A DNA stretch of 64,000 nucleotides, taken from Pseudoflavonifractor sp. MSJ-37 (GTDB lineage Bacteria > Bacillota > Clostridia > Oscillospirales > Oscillospiraceae). Positions within the stretch are counted from its first letter, which is position 1, and each line of letters starts with the position of its first letter. Shown here one piece after another: positions 18,442 through 25,882 of this stretch. A program made the position numbers and the translations under genes. The notes below the pieces were generated by a model. That model worked only from the letters and a program-made list of their open reading frames with translations. It did no database searches and was not told the origin of the DNA. The DNA lies in contig NZ_JAHLPP010000001.1 in assembly GCF_018917965.1 (NCBI RefSeq), positions 124,001 to 188,000 of the forward strand, given 5' to 3'.

Positions 18442-19365
18442 TCAGGCTTTCTCGTAAGGTACGCCCTTGGCGCTGGCGTCGATCGCCTTTTGCTTGCAGG
18501 CGGCCAGGACGGCCAGGACCGTGACGATGTAGGGGACCATCAGGATCAGGTTGTTGGGGATGTTGAGACCGGCGTTCTGGAGGGTCATCTGCAGGGCATT
18601 GGCGCCGCCGAAGATCAGAGCACCGGCCAGGACACCAAGGGCTCTCCACTTGCCGAGGACCACGACGGCCATGGCGATGTAGCCCTTGCCGCCGGTCATG
18701 TCCACCTGGAAAGTGTTGGACTGCGCGATCGCCAGATAGGCGCCGGCCATGCCCATCAGGAGGCCGCTGAAGAGGGCGGCGGCATAACGGGTGACGAACA
18801 CGTTGATGCCGAGAGAGTCGGCCGCCTTGGGATGCTCGCCGACGGCGATGATGCGGGTGCCGATGGAAGTTCGGTTCATGAGGAACCAAATGGCAGGCAC
18901 CATCAGAATGCCGATGTAAACGATGATGTTATGGCTGAAGAACGTCTCGCCCAGCAGTGGGACGCTGGAGAGACCGGGGATCTGCAGGGAGGGGAAGGAC
19001 TTCACCTGTGTGCCGCCGGTCTGGGCATCGAAGAACATCTTGCGGAACAAGACGGCTGTGAAGCCGGAACCGAGCATATTGATGGCACAGCCGATGACGA
19101 CCTGAGGGGCACGGAACTTGATGGCGGCCACGGCAAAGACGAGCGTCATGAAGCAGCCGGCCAGCATACCGGCCAGCATGCCCAGCCAGTAGTTGTTGGT
19201 ATAGTAGGCCACGGAGAAGGCGGCGAACGCTCCGGAGAGCATCGTGCCTTCGACGCCGATGTTCATCAGACCGGACCGCTCAGAGACCAGCAGGCCCAGT
19301 GCGGCGATCAGAAGCGGGATGGCCATTCGGATGGTAGCGGCAAGGAAAGAAGAGAGCTGATCCAT
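18442..19365 (-). CDS. ABC transporter permease (BMP/nucleoside type, second permease)
   Basis: A 307-residue permease of the BPD_transp_2 family (the YufQ/NupC type that pairs with BMP binding proteins). About nine hydrophobic helices are visible, starting LAATIRMAIPLLIAALGLLV, with the family motif RSGLMNIGVEGTMLSGAFAA (about 30-49) and the coupling loop GEHPKAADSLGINVFVTRY. Its ATG overlaps the upstream permease stop by one base (TAATG), so the two permeases are translationally coupled and should form a heterodimer in the membrane. Confidence 0.93.
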   Translation of the reverse strand: MDQLSSFLAATIRMAIPLLIAALGLLVSERSGLMNIGVEGTMLSGAFAAFSVAYYTNNYWLGMLAGMLAGCFMTLVFAVAAIKFRAPQVVIGCAINMLGSGFTAVLFRKMFFDAQTGGTQVKSFPSLQIPGLSSVPLLGETFFSHNIIVYIGILMVPAIWFLMNRTSIGTRIIAVGEHPKAADSLGINVFVTRYAAALFSGLLMGMAGAYLAIAQSNTFQVDMTGGKGYIAMAVVVLGKWRALGVLAGALIFGGANALQMTLQNAGLNIPNNLILMVPYIVTVLAVLAACKQKAIDASAKGVPYEKA

Positions 19366-20435
19366 TACTGCTTCGCCTCCTTCAGAACAGGTTTTTTGTC
19401 GGCGGTGCGCTTCTTCTTGACACGGCTCACAGCGGCGACCGCGACGAAGATGATGATGATGCCCTGCACGATGTCAGCAAAGGAGGAGGAGACGCCGATA
19501 TTGCGCTGCATCGCGGTAGAGCCGGAGGCCAGGAAGCCGAAGAGCAGAGAACTGAGGATGACGCCGATGGGATTGTTGTTCGCCAGGATAGCCACGGCGA
19601 TGGCGGTGTAGCCGTAGCCGTTGGAGATCTTCTCGTACAGATAGTGGGCGGAGCCGGCGACCTCGAACGCGCCGCCGATACCGGCCAGAGCGCCGGAGAT
19701 CAGCATCGTGGAGATCATGGTGCGGCTCACGTTGATGCCGCCGTATTTGGCGGCGGTGGAGTTGTAGCCGACCGCACGGACCTCATAGCCGAAATAGGTC
19801 TTGAAGAGCAGGATGTAGATCAGGACCGCGGCGATACAGCCGACCACAAAGCCGGGATGCAGCTTCGTCTTTTCGATGAGATAAGGCATGAAGCCCTGCT
19901 CGGCGATGGTATAGGACTGGGGCTCAGCCTGGTTCAGATCGCGCATAGGATTGCGGACCAGATAGCCCACCAGCTGGAGCGCGATGTAGTTGAACATGAT
20001 CGTAGTGATGATCTCGGAGATGCTGAACTTGGTCTTCAGGAGGCCGGGGACGAAGCCCCACGCCGCACCGGCCAGAGCGCCGGCCAGGACCATGACGACC
20101 ATCAGCAGGGGACCGGGCATACCGGTGAACGTGATGCCGACCCAGGTAGCGGCGGCGCAACCCATGATGAACTGACCTTCCGCACCGATGTTGAAGACGC
20201 TGCCACGGTTGCCGATGGCGACGGCGATGCCGGTGAACAGCAGGGGACAGGCCTTGTTCAACGTATTGCCGAACACGCGCAGATTTTTGAACGAGGCCTC
20301 CCAGAGAGAGACGAACGCATCATTGGCGGGATAACCGAAAACGGTGAGCAGCAGCCAGCTGCAAGCGATCGAGAAGAACACCGCCAGAAGGGGCTTCCAG
20401 ATCGACTGGAGGTACCCTGTCATTTTTTCTTTCAT
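19365..20435 (-). CDS. ABC transporter permease (BMP/nucleoside type, first permease)
   Basis: A 356-residue BPD_transp_2 permease (YufP type). It starts with a short cytoplasmic tail, then a helix at LLAVFFSIACSWLLLTVFGY, the signature GSVFNIGAEGQFIMGC (about 93-108), further helices and the coupling loop AVGYNSTAAKYGGINVSRT. The C-terminus is lysine-rich (RVKKKRTADKKP). The ATG overlaps the ATPase gene by four bases. With the next permease and the ATPase it forms the membrane core of the importer. Confidence 0.93.
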   Translation of the reverse strand: MKEKMTGYLQSIWKPLLAVFFSIACSWLLLTVFGYPANDAFVSLWEASFKNLRVFGNTLNKACPLLFTGIAVAIGNRGSVFNIGAEGQFIMGCAAATWVGITFTGMPGPLLMVVMVLAGALAGAAWGFVPGLLKTKFSISEIITTIMFNYIALQLVGYLVRNPMRDLNQAEPQSYTIAEQGFMPYLIEKTKLHPGFVVGCIAAVLIYILLFKTYFGYEVRAVGYNSTAAKYGGINVSRTMISTMLISGALAGIGGAFEVAGSAHYLYEKISNGYGYTAIAVAILANNNPIGVILSSLLFGFLASGSTAMQRNIGVSSSFADIVQGIIIIFVAVAAVSRVKKKRTADKKPVLKEAKQ

Positions 20436-21985
20436 CCTTCCGCGCCTCCTTCCACAGTTCCGGCGGCCTCAGCCTTCATGTCATCCAGACGCTTGCCGGC
20501 CATCATGAGGCCGAGATCGTCCACAGCGACATCGGGACCGACTTCGCCCATCACCTGCCCGCCGTGCATGACCAGGATACGGTCAGACAGGGAACGGATC
20601 TCATCCAGATCGGTAGAGATCAAAAGGACGGCCTTGCCTTTGCTCCGCTCCTCGACCAGTTTGGAACGGACGAACTCGATAGCGCCGATATCCAGACCGC
20701 GAGTGGGCTGGATCGCCAGCATGACCTTGGGATCGCGGGAGACCTCGCGGGCCAGGATGACCTTCTGCTGGTTGCCTCCGGAGAGACCGCCCGCCAGATA
20801 TTCGGGGTCATGGGGCCGGATATCGAAATCGTGGACCAGCTTCTCGCCGTGCTTGGAGATGGCCTTGTTGTCGGACATCAGACCGTGGGCGAACGGTTCC
20901 TTGCGCTGACTGCCCATGATGAGGTTTTGCTTGATGGGGAACTGGAGGACCAGGCCCTTGGTCAGACGGTCATCGGGGATGTGGGCCAAGCCCATATCGA
21001 GATGACGGCGGATGCTGGACTTGGAGACGGATCCGCCCTCCAGGCGGACATCGCCGCTTTCGATCTTGCGGCCGCCGACGATGGCCTCACCGAGCTCCAG
21101 CTGACCATTGCCATCGACGCCGGCGATGCCGACGATCTCACCGGCGTGGACCGAGAAGGAGATGCCATCCACAGCGGGGAGCCCCTTGTCGTTGTTGACG
21201 TGGAGGTCGGAAAGCTCCAGAAGCGGCTTGCCGGGCTCCTGAGGCTGGAGCTGACGCTCCAGATGGACGTCGCGGCCGACCATCATATGAGCCAGCTCCT
21301 GCTCGGTGGTATCCTTCACGTCCACCGTACCGATGACCTCGCCGAGCCGCATGACGGTGACGCGATCCGTATAAGTCATGACCTCGCTCATCTTGTGGGT
21401 GATGAGGATGATAGAGTAGCCGCTGTCCGCCAGCATCCGGATGGAGGTGAAAAGCTCCTCGACCTCATGGGGGGTCAGGACGGCGGTGGGCTCATCCAGG
21501 ATGAGGATCTTCGCGTTGCGCATCAGGACCTTGAGGATCTCGACCTTCTGCTGGACACCGACGGGGATCTGCCAGATCAGAGACTGAGGCTCCACATTGA
21601 AGCCAAAACGGTCGTTGAGTTCCTTGACCCGCTTCTCCAGCTCCTTGAGGTGGAGGACGATGCCAGTCTCCTTGTCCATACCAAGGAAGATGTTCTGCGT
21701 GACCGTGAGCTGGGGGATCAGCATGAAGTGCTGATGTACCATGCCGATGCCGTGCTGGATGGCAACGCTGGGACTGGACATATGGACCTCTTCGCCGTTG
21801 ATGAGGATATGGCCCTCATCGTGGCCGTACAGTCCATAGAGGATGTTCATGAGCGTAGATTTTCCGGCTCCGTTCTCTCCGAGCAGCGCATGGACCTCGC
21901 CTTGCTTCAGAGTGAATTCGATATTTTTGTTCGCACAAAAACTCCCGAAGTATTTGTAGATGCCATGCATTTCTACAACATTCAT
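20432..21985 (-). CDS. ABC transporter ATP-binding protein, two-domain (BMP/nucleoside or sugar type)
   Basis: A 517-residue double ATPase of the YufO/RbsA-like class. Domain 1 has Walker A GENGAGKST (near 36-44), signature IPVGVQQKVEIL and Walker B ILILDEPTAVL. Domain 2 has a degenerate Walker A (GVDGNGQLE) but a standard LSGGNQQKV signature and VMLAIQPTRGLD, a pattern normal for this subfamily. It energises import through the two overlapping permeases. The ATG at 21985 has AAAGGAG upstream. It is the first gene of a nine-gene operon that continues through both binding proteins into the flavin dehydrogenase genes. Confidence 0.94.
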   Translation of the reverse strand: MNVVEMHGIYKYFGSFCANKNIEFTLKQGEVHALLGENGAGKSTLMNILYGLYGHDEGHILINGEEVHMSSPSVAIQHGIGMVHQHFMLIPQLTVTQNIFLGMDKETGIVLHLKELEKRVKELNDRFGFNVEPQSLIWQIPVGVQQKVEILKVLMRNAKILILDEPTAVLTPHEVEELFTSIRMLADSGYSIILITHKMSEVMTYTDRVTVMRLGEVIGTVDVKDTTEQELAHMMVGRDVHLERQLQPQEPGKPLLELSDLHVNNDKGLPAVDGISFSVHAGEIVGIAGVDGNGQLELGEAIVGGRKIESGDVRLEGGSVSKSSIRRHLDMGLAHIPDDRLTKGLVLQFPIKQNLIMGSQRKEPFAHGLMSDNKAISKHGEKLVHDFDIRPHDPEYLAGGLSGGNQQKVILAREVSRDPKVMLAIQPTRGLDIGAIEFVRSKLVEERSKGKAVLLISTDLDEIRSLSDRILVMHGGQVMGEVGPDVAVDDLGLMMAGKRLDDMKAEAAGTVEGGAEG

Positions 21986-22118
21986 GATCTGGCTCCTTTC
22001 GGATGTTATTTGACGTCGGGGGTGGGGATGCGACCATTTCCTCAGCTTCTGTGATGATGGGAAGCTGCTTCGACAAAAGCGGAGGACGCAGAGCGAATGG
22101 CTCTACTCGACAGACATT

Positions 22119-22129
22119 TTGTACTACAT
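22119..22129. promoter_or_regulatory. candidate GntR operator at the ABC operon start
   Basis: TTGTACTACAT matches the FadR/GntR half-site pattern TNGTNNNACNA except at the last base. It covers about +7 to +17 of the ABC operon transcript. The GTACTAC core is identical to that at the NCS2 promoter. Confidence 0.5.
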
Positions 22130-22142
22130 ACGACTTGCTGTA

Positions 22143-22171
22143 ATTGTATAAAGAAAAGTGGAAAAAGTCAA
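22143..22171 (-). promoter_or_regulatory. sigma-A promoter of the nine-gene ABC/dehydrogenase operon
   Basis: Minus strand TTGACT (22171-22166), 17-base spacer, TACAAT (22148-22143); predicted start near 22136. Confidence 0.85.
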
Positions 22172-22333
22172 GTCGGTTTTGGCGATTATAACGAATGAAG
22201 GCGTAGATATTCCCCTGCGCAAAAAAGAGAACTGTGAAGCATCTGATGAGATTCGGCGGAGATAAAGACTCAAATCTGGAAATTTGCTTCTAGAACGATG
22301 CACAAAAAGCAATATAGATACCGATGAAAATTG

Positions 22334-22344
22334 CGGTATCACTA
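22334..22344. promoter_or_regulatory. partial GntR-type site
   Basis: CGGTATCACTA carries the GTATCAC core also found at 23217-23223, 23326-23332 and 23450-23456. It differs from TNGTNNNACNA at the first base and lies about 165 bases upstream of the ABC operon -35 element. Confidence 0.3.
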
Positions 22345-22357
22345 GATCGAAGAATGC

Positions 22358-22418
22358 AAAAAAACACCCTGACAGAGCAAAGAGGACCACATAAGACCTC
22401 ATTGTCTGTTAGGGTGTT
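22358..22418 (-). terminator. intrinsic terminator of gntR
   Basis: A long imperfect hairpin with outer stem AACACCCT/AGGGTGTT (22363-22370 with 22411-22418) and inner stems ACAGA/TCTGT and GAGG/CCTC. On the minus strand it ends in seven Ts, 50 bases after the gntR stop. Confidence 0.85.
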
Positions 22419-22466
22419 AGAAAGCAGATCCAAATATATGGATGTATCGAAGATATGTGATATGTA

Positions 22467-23213
22467 TTACCAATTCTTGCGAAGGAATTTCAAATCGAGC
22501 ACACCGCTACGGAAGTAGATCATAGAATGCGCCACGATCTCATGGTCGAAGTTATAAACGTGGTCATCCATGAAAAGGACAGGGACGCCTTCCTCCAACT
22601 GCATCAGAGAGCGGACTTCCTCAGGAGGGATGATCGCGTCGATGTGAGACAGTGTGTAAGCCATCGAGGTATGGCAATACTGCTCCAAAAACTGATAGTG
22701 TCCCATTTTCTTCAGAGCCAGGATAGAATCAGTAGCGCCGCTGGCGAACCGGCTGTCGATGTGGTCGGCACAATAGACCACGACCTCCCCATCCAGCCAA
22801 GCCAACTTTTCTGTGTTCAGATAGGAGGTGGAGTCTGGACCGAATGCGGGATCGTTCCGAAACACAAAGCCAAGATTCAGCGATTCGATCTCCGGCTGAT
22901 ACCCGGCCTCCTGCATCGCTTCGAAAAGCTCCGGAGCAGTATCGAGACGGAACGTAGCGTTGGCGATCTGCGGGTTCGCGATCGTCCCTTTGCCGCGGCG
23001 CCGGGTAACGACACCCATCTCCTCCAGAGAGGCCAAGGCATCCCGCAGGACGTTTCGACTCACACCGAGACGGTGAGAGAGATCATCCTCGTTGGGGAGC
23101 TTGAAGGGCGTGCCATCGTGGGTAGAGGAGCAGATCAACTCCAGCAGCGCCCGCTTCGTTTTGTAGGAGAGCTGCTTGTTGTCTACGCGCAGAATATTCA
23201 AATCATCATCCAC
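22467..23213 (-). CDS. GntR-family transcriptional regulator with UTRA ligand domain
   Basis: A 248-residue regulator. Residues about 12-80 are a winged helix (LPNEDDLSHRLGVSRNVLRDALASLEEMGVVTRRRGKGT); the rest resembles the UTRA/HutC effector domain with the VVYCADHIDSRF and C-terminal VYNFDHEIVAHSMIYFRSGVLDLKFLR segments. The start is GTG at 23213, since a stop codon immediately precedes it in frame. A candidate operator (TAGTATCACGT) abuts that GTG, pointing to autorepression. Related sites lie near the predicted start of the ABC operon and overlap that of the NCS2 gene, so it is the likely switch for both arms of the cluster. UTRA effectors are usually a pathway metabolite. Confidence 0.88.
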   Translation of the reverse strand: MDDDLNILRVDNKQLSYKTKRALLELICSSTHDGTPFKLPNEDDLSHRLGVSRNVLRDALASLEEMGVVTRRRGKGTIANPQIANATFRLDTAPELFEAMQEAGYQPEIESLNLGFVFRNDPAFGPDSTSYLNTEKLAWLDGEVVVYCADHIDSRFASGATDSILALKKMGHYQFLEQYCHTSMAYTLSHIDAIIPPEEVRSLMQLEEGVPVLFMDDHVYNFDHEIVAHSMIYFRSGVLDLKFLRKNW

Positions 23214-23214
23214 T

Positions 23215-23225
23215 TAGTATCACGT
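23215..23225. promoter_or_regulatory. candidate GntR operator next to the gntR start codon
   Basis: TAGTATCACGT fits TNGTNNNACNA except the last base. It begins two bases before the GTG start codon and lies about +23 to +33 from the predicted gntR start, so binding would repress gntR itself. Confidence 0.5.
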
Positions 23226-23254
23226 CCAACCAAGCATCTGTGCGGGATGATACG

Positions 23255-23283
23255 ATTATAACTGACTTTTCGTCCTATTGCAA
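23255..23283 (-). promoter_or_regulatory. sigma-A promoter of gntR
   Basis: Minus strand TTGCAA (23283-23278), 17-base spacer, TATAAT (23260-23255); predicted start near 23248. Confidence 0.8.
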
Positions 23284-23445
23284 GAGGCGGATGGAACAAA
23301 TGTGAAAAATGTAGGACAGAGCTCTGTGATACTGATGATGCGGAAGAAAAGTTGAGGGGGATGGGCCCGCGATAAAGCATGATAACGCCTACGATGACAA
23401 GCCCGATGATCTTGATGCAGCGGCAGACAAGAGTGTTATAGGGAA

Positions 23446-23460
23446 ATTAGTATCACTAAT
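23446..23460. promoter_or_regulatory. candidate GntR operator, perfect palindrome
   Basis: ATTAGT-ATC-ACTAAT is a perfect 15-base inverted repeat containing TAGTATCACTA, an exact match to the TNGTNNNACNA consensus. It lies between the gntR and NCS2 promoters. Confidence 0.65.
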
Positions 23461-23585
23461 GTGATGAAAGAAAGCGCAAGTGCGAAAAATGGCTAAGACA
23501 TACCTGCGGAAAGGTCAATGAAAGGAAAAGGTTAGGAGTATCGAGAGATGATATGCACAAAAATAAGAGCTTGGATAAAATAAAA

Positions 23586-23614
23586 TTGACAAATCGGATG
23601 ATCCGGCTTATAAT
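23586..23614 (+). promoter_or_regulatory. consensus sigma-A promoter of the NCS2 permease gene
   Basis: TTGACA (23586-23591), 17-base spacer, TATAAT (23609-23614): a perfect consensus promoter, which would need repression to be off. Confidence 0.9.
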
Positions 23615-23619
23615 CTCGA

Positions 23620-23630
23620 TAGTACTACTA
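23620..23630. promoter_or_regulatory. candidate GntR operator at the NCS2 transcription start
   Basis: TAGTACTACTA is a perfect palindrome and an exact TNGTNNNACNA match, covering about -1 to +10 of the NCS2 transcript. It shares the GTACTAC core with the site at 22119-22129. Confidence 0.65.
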
Positions 23631-23701
23631 AGCGCGAATCGGCGACGACCAGCCATGCGGCGTTTGCTAAAGAAGAAAGAATATGGAATGGAACGACCAA
23701 C

Positions 23702-23738
23702 GGGCTTGCGGAAGCATTCCCGAATGGGCTGGAAGCCC
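23702..23738 (+). other. structured leader segment of the NCS2 gene
   Basis: GGGCTT (23702-23707) pairs with AAGCCC (23733-23738), enclosing GC-GGAA-GC and ATTC-CCG-AAT hairpins, as in a small multi-branched RNA. It ends about 36 bases before the ATG. It does not match the purine, THF or guanidine riboswitch cores that I know. Confidence 0.4.
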
Positions 23739-23774
23739 AGGACAGAAACGTAAAGAGAAGAGAGGAAGCGAACG

Positions 23775-25160
23775 ATGGAAAACATCAAGTATGGGATCAA
23801 CGACAGACCGACCCTAGTGAAGACCATCCCCCTTGCGTTCCAGCATGTGCTCTCGGCCTTTGCCGGAACGCTCTCAGGCGGCCTGATGCTGGCGACCGGC
23901 ATGGGAATGAACAGTCAGGAGACTGCGCTGGTCGTCCAGTGTGCGATGCTCATCTGCGCGTTCGCTACGATCGTACAGTCCTTGGGCATCGGACCTATCG
24001 GCGCCCGGCTTCCCATCGTCACCGGTGGCAGCTATACGCTGATCGCACCTATGGTGGCCCTTTCGAAGAACATGTCGATCGGTGAAGTGTTCGGTTCCTC
24101 CTTCGTAGCGGCCATCGCGCTGACGCTCCTCGGGCCTCTGGCAGTAAAATATCTCCATCGCTTCTTTTCCCCTGTCGTTACCGGCGGAGCGGTGCTGGCG
24201 GTCGGCATGTGCCTGATGGGCAGCGCGTTCAGCTACATGGTGAACCTTTCCGCTGATCCGGCCAATGAGCCTCAGATCTGGCTGTATGTCGGCATCGCAC
24301 TCTTCACTCTGATGCTGACTCTGATCCTCGATTCCTTCACTAAGGGCTTCATCCAGTCCTGCTCGATCCTGATCGCGATCATAGTCGGCTATATCCTGTG
24401 CGTGTTCCTGGGCTTGGTGGACTTCACGGAAGTTGGGACGGCCTCTTGGCTGGCCCTCCCCCGTCCGGTCAATTTCGGTTTTGGCTTCAAATTTAGCGCT
24501 ATCATCACTCTGTGTGTGGTCCATATCGCGACTGTCATGGAGAACATCGGCGATACGACCGGCGTGGTGAGCGGCGTGGAAGACCGTCTGCCCACGAAGC
24601 AGGAGCTCATGCGGGCGGTCCGTGGCGACGGCTTTGGCAGTATTTTCGCGGCCCTCTTCAATGGCCTGCCTGTGATCTCCGGCTCTCCCAATGTGGGCAT
24701 CATTTGTATGACGGGTGTGGGCAGCCGGTTCGTCACTCTGGCGGGCGGCATCATCATCGGCATCCTGGCGTTCTTCCCGAAGTTTGCCCAGATCTTAGCG
24801 CTGACTCCCTATCCTGTCCTGGGCGGCGTGCTCTTCGTCTCCTTTGGCACCATCGCGGCCTCCGGCATCCGCGTCATCGGCATGAGCCGGATGAGCAAGC
24901 GGGACATCACCGTTCTGGCGATGGCCATCGTGGTGGGCATCGGCGGAAACTGGGCCTCCGGCAGCCTGAGTTTCCTTCCTTCTAATGTCATCACCCTCAT
25001 CACTGGTATCCCTGGTACTGCTTTGACCGCTCTGATCCTGAATATGATCCTTCCCCGCACGCAGGCGGACAAGGAATACGAGGCGAAGCAGGCAGAAGAG
25101 AATGCCCGGCTGGAGGCGGAAGCGGAAGCAAAGGTCGCGGCCGAAAAGGCCAAGCGTTGA
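23775..25160 (+). CDS. NCS2-family nucleobase:cation symporter (uracil/xanthine permease type)
   Basis: A 461-residue membrane protein of the nucleobase-ascorbate (NCS2) family, importing a purine, pyrimidine or related heterocycle. Visible motifs are QSLGIGPIGARLPIVTGGSY (about 62-81), the ENIGDTTGVVSG motif of transmembrane segment 8 near 255-266 that contacts substrate, and the conserved GLPVISGSPNVG loop. The C-terminal tail is unusually Ala/Glu/Lys-rich (from about 430, likely a cytoplasmic helix). It has its own consensus promoter with an overlapping GntR-type operator. The substrate is not assigned; being followed by a Mo hydroxylase makes a purine- or pterin-like ligand plausible. Confidence 0.92.
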   Translation: MENIKYGINDRPTLVKTIPLAFQHVLSAFAGTLSGGLMLATGMGMNSQETALVVQCAMLICAFATIVQSLGIGPIGARLPIVTGGSYTLIAPMVALSKNMSIGEVFGSSFVAAIALTLLGPLAVKYLHRFFSPVVTGGAVLAVGMCLMGSAFSYMVNLSADPANEPQIWLYVGIALFTLMLTLILDSFTKGFIQSCSILIAIIVGYILCVFLGLVDFTEVGTASWLALPRPVNFGFGFKFSAIITLCVVHIATVMENIGDTTGVVSGVEDRLPTKQELMRAVRGDGFGSIFAALFNGLPVISGSPNVGIICMTGVGSRFVTLAGGIIIGILAFFPKFAQILALTPYPVLGGVLFVSFGTIAASGIRVIGMSRMSKRDITVLAMAIVVGIGGNWASGSLSFLPSNVITLITGIPGTALTALILNMILPRTQADKEYEAKQAEENARLEAEAEAKVAAEKAKR

Positions 25161-25257
25161 GCGAACGAAAAACGATCCTCGCCTTTATCTCCAAAAATGA
25201 TACCGGAAGTTTGGCAGTTTTTTTGGATAGAAAATCGCAAAGAAATATAAGGACTGC

Positions 25258-25286
25258 GTGACATTCCAAGCAAGATCCGATATAAT
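25258..25286 (+). promoter_or_regulatory. sigma-A promoter of the Mo hydroxylase operon
   Basis: GTGACA (25258-25263), 17-base spacer, TATAAT (25281-25286); start near 25293. No GntR-type site was found here. Only a weak 5-base-pair stem with a T-run (about 25190-25226) separates it from the NCS2 gene. Confidence 0.7.
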
Positions 25287-25342
25287 AAAGGACAGGAAAG
25301 CCCGGTACTCTATCAAATTGGATAAAAGGAGGATCAGAAGCC

Positions 25343-25813
25343 ATGGAATCCATCGAGCTGAAGATCAACGGAGAAATTAGGACGGTACAATGTGAGAAGA
25401 ATTGGACGTTGCTCTATGTCCTGCGTGAAGTGCTGGATCTGACCGGCGCTAAGTGCGGCTGCAACACGGGCGACTGTGGCGCCTGCAAGGTCATCATTGA
25501 CGGTGAGGCCGTCAATTCCTGTCTGGTCCTGGCCCCCAAGGCGGTGGGCAAGGATATCTGGACCATCGAGGGCCTGTCCAAGGGGCCTGAGCTCCATCCC
25601 ATCCAGCAGGCGTTCATCGACGCCGGCGCTGTCCAGTGCGGCTACTGTACGCCCGGCATGGTCATGTCTGCCAAGGCGCTTCTGGACAAAAACCCCGATC
25701 CGACGGAGGAAGATATCCGCAAGGCTATCTCCAACAACCTGTGCCGCTGTACGGGTTATGTGAAGATCGTGGAGGCCATCCAGCTGGCCGCTGAACGGAT
25801 GCGTACCGTATAA
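25343..25813 (+). CDS. xanthine dehydrogenase-family iron-sulfur subunit (two [2Fe-2S])
   Basis: A 156-residue XdhC/CoxS/HcrC-type subunit that takes electrons from the molybdenum site. The N-terminal plant-ferredoxin cluster uses Cys40, 45, 48 and 60 (GCNTGDCGAC), and the C-terminal four-helix cluster uses Cys99, 102, 134 and 136 (QCGYCTPGM, LCRCTGY). Length and order are normal. An extra cysteine (Cys38) adjoins the first cluster. AGGAGG precedes the ATG. It is followed after 69 bases by the Mo subunit; no FAD subunit is present in the cluster, so the final acceptor is unclear. Confidence 0.94.
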   Translation: MESIELKINGEIRTVQCEKNWTLLYVLREVLDLTGAKCGCNTGDCGACKVIIDGEAVNSCLVLAPKAVGKDIWTIEGLSKGPELHPIQQAFIDAGAVQCGYCTPGMVMSAKALLDKNPDPTEEDIRKAISNNLCRCTGYVKIVEAIQLAAERMRTV

Positions 25814-25882
25814 CAAGAAGCGGTGGGATCAGTGACGCAGGTCCCGAAGAAATGGTATATCACAGGAAAGGACATAAATAAC

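Larger units (their letters stand above)
21986..22466. other. AT-rich regulatory gap between the ABC operon and gntR
   Basis: No gene. It holds the ABC operon leader (about 150 bases, with AGCTTC...GAAGCT pairing that competes with a smaller GAAGC/GCTTC hairpin), an operator-like site at 22119-22129, the operon promoter (22143-22171), another partial operator (22334-22344) and the gntR terminator (22358-22418). The base composition is clearly more AT-rich than the flanking genes. Confidence 0.6.
23214..23774. other. 560-base AT-rich regulatory gap between gntR and the NCS2 permease
   Basis: No convincing gene. It holds the gntR promoter, four operator-like sites (23215-23225, the core at 23326-23332, 23446-23460, 23620-23630), a perfect-consensus promoter for the NCS2 gene and a leader of about 150 bases with a branched hairpin. 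A 66-codon reading frame at 23553-23753 is dismissed because the promoter lies inside it. Confidence 0.65.

Noticed and set aside
21986-22142. Purine riboswitch in the ABC operon leader
   Set aside because: The conserved loop and junction sequences of the purine aptamer are not present; only small competing GAAGC/GCTTC stems are seen.
23553-23753. A 66-codon reading frame before the NCS2 gene
   Set aside because: A perfect-consensus promoter and the start-site operator lie inside it, the composition is lysine/arginine-heavy like AT-rich noncoding DNA, and no ribosome binding site stands out.
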